Assembly: GCF_000482785.1 (NCBI RefSeq)
Contig: NZ_AXWS01000014.1
Coordinates: forward strand, 372,001 to 436,000
Direction of reading: 5' to 3'
DNA length: 64,000 nt
Origin: Derxia gummosa DSM 723
Lineage (GTDB): Bacteria; Pseudomonadota; Gammaproteobacteria; Burkholderiales; Burkholderiaceae_E
How positions within the stretch are numbered: position 1 is the stretch's first letter; the number at the start of each line of letters is the position of its first letter. The notes under the pieces are model-generated. The model saw only the letters and a list, made by a program, of their open reading frames with translations. It ran no database searches and had not been told where the DNA came from. The translations under genes and the position numbers were made by a program. This document shows positions 63,102 to 64,000 of the stretch, piece by piece.

Positions 63102-63485
63102 ATGAGCGCCTCCTCTCCCGCCCTGCATGTGGTCTGCCTTTGCGCCGAGTGGTGCGGCACCTGCCGCGAGTACCGGCCGCTGTTCGACGCGCTCGCCGCG
63201 CGCCATCCCCACGCGCGCTTCGGCTGGATCGACATCGAGGACGAGGCCGACCGCATCGGCGATCTCGACATCGAGAACTTTCCGACCGTGCTGCTCGCGC
63301 GCGAACTGGACGGCCGCTTGCAGCCGGTGTTCTTCGGCACGGTGCTGCCCCACATCGAGCTGCTCGCGCGCCAGATGCAGGAGGCGCGCGACATGGCCGC
63401 CTTGCAGGCCGGCGGCGCGCACGGGCTGGACGCGCGCGAGTTCGCCTCGCTTCAGGCGCTGGTGGCGGAGCTGGCGCGCGGCTGA
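63102..63485 (+). CDS. Thioredoxin-like protein
   Basis: The 127-residue protein has a thioredoxin fold with the redox motif W-C-G-T-C (CAEWCGTCREYRPLFDALA) and the cis-Pro in IENFPTVLLAR. There is no signal peptide, so it is cytosolic. The CGTC active site differs from CGPC of classical thioredoxin. ATG 63102 is chosen by alignment with the fold; the frame is open upstream but not conserved. The protein stands alone between the nitroreductase (divergent) and the NMO-type gene. Confidence 0.88.
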   Translation: MSASSPALHVVCLCAEWCGTCREYRPLFDALAARHPHARFGWIDIEDEADRIGDLDIENFPTVLLARELDGRLQPVFFGTVLPHIELLARQMQEARDMAALQAGGAHGLDAREFASLQALVAELARG

Positions 63486-63731
63486 ATCGGCGGTGCGCCA
63501 GCTCCGCGCCATCGCGAGCCGGGCGGTCGGGCCTGCGCGGGCGGTGGCGGCGGGCGGGCGCGGAGCGCGGCTTGCGCCTGTCGTCCAAAGTCCACTTGTT
63601 TCGTCGGCAATTGCGCCACGTCAAGCCGGCCACCGGGGTGGGTCGCTAGGGTCGGCGGCGCCGCTTCCGGGCAGATCCGCCCCGGTGCCGACCGCTCTCC
63701 GCCGGTCGCGCCGTCTCCGCCGGCACTCCCC

Positions 63732-64000
63732 ATGAATCCCCTCGATACGCCCGTGCTTACCTCCATCGCGCCCGATTTCGTCGCCCCGTTCTTCGCCAGC
63801 GGGCTCAAGTCCCTGACCCTGGGCGGACGCGAGCTGCTGCCGATCGTGCAGGGCGGCATGGGCGTGGGCGTGTCGGCGCACCGGCTCGCGGGCACCGTGG
63901 CGGCGGCGGGCGGCGTGGGCACGCTGTCGTCGGTCGATCTGCGCCGCCTGCATCCCGACCTCATGGCCGCGACGCGCACCCTGCCGCCGGGCGAGGACAC
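63732..64000 (+). CDS. Nitronate monooxygenase / FabK-like flavoprotein, partial (3' end outside window)
   Basis: Only the first 89 codons are present. After an N-terminal stretch, the segment LGGRELLPIVQGGMGVGVSAHRLAG followed by AGGVGTLSSVDLR (in outline) is the FMN-binding start of the NMO/2-nitropropane dioxygenase TIM barrel. The family oxidises nitronates or acts as an enoyl-ACP reductase. The gene runs off the window. The 246-bp gap before it shows no other feature. Confidence 0.85.
   Translation, partial: MNPLDTPVLTSIAPDFVAPFFASGLKSLTLGGRELLPIVQGGMGVGVSAHRLAGTVAAAGGVGTLSSVDLRRLHPDLMAATRTLPPGED

Overview
The window is G+C-rich chromosomal DNA (near 70% by eye, not computed) from a betaproteobacterium, most likely Burkholderiales. 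The reasons are the dnaN-gyrB order with DnaA boxes in front of dnaN, a DUF2788 protein, Kup, a biotin-dependent pyruvate carboxylase, NdvB-type glucan synthesis genes and an AtzDEGHF-type cyanuric acid route. I do not assign a genus. No rRNA, tRNA, CRISPR array or intact insertion sequence was seen.

Layout. 1-4.2 kb: replication genes dnaN and gyrB behind a duplicated leader with DnaA boxes. 4.2-5.6 kb: an A+T-rich cassette with one unknown membrane/coiled-coil gene. 5.6-10.4 kb: the RNA-repair locus rtcR / rtcBA with a textbook sigma-54 promoter, followed by a patch dense in DnaA-box-like words. 10.4-20.5 kb: small hypotheticals, a secreted hydrolase, an orphan MASE1-PAS histidine kinase, a lipid-kinase/phosphoesterase operon and an acyltransferase whose stop has been lost through an 11-bp tandem duplication. 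20.5-32 kb: a lipoprotein and many membrane and ion genes (KefC-type antiporter, nucleoside-gate protein, NhaR-like regulator, BI-1, TerC, RcnB-like, CDF), plus a 31-codon small ORF whose ribosome binding site is buried in a strong hairpin. 32-33.3 kb: a second A+T-rich cassette holding a frameshifted phospholipase D-like gene. 33.3-43 kb: cyanuric acid amidohydrolase (atzD-like), rhomboid, kup, a thioesterase, folE and pyc. 43-48.5 kb: GH17 and GH17-GT2 glucan genes. 49-54.5 kb: allophanate hydrolase with an AtzG-like C-terminal domain fused on, then atzE, atzH and a GntR regulator. 54.5-64 kb: a haem-motif protein, a degenerate MCP, an MFS transporter, lrgAB behind a third copy of the dnaN leader, a two-component pair, a nitroreductase, a thioredoxin-like protein and the start of a nitronate monooxygenase-type gene.

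How the genes work together. The cyanuric acid genes form a complete ring-opening-to-ammonia route (AtzD, AtzE with AtzG, AtzH, AtzF), split between two loci 14 kb apart. The rtc genes form a stress-inducible RNA ligase/cyclase module. TerC, the RcnB-like protein and the CDF exporter lie within 5 kb and suggest a metal-homeostasis neighbourhood.

The observations I rate highest are the AtzF-AtzG fusion, the gated 31-aa ORF downstream of terC, and the three dnaN-leader copies with conserved DnaA-box geometry. One of those copies sits 58 kb away, in front of lrgAB.
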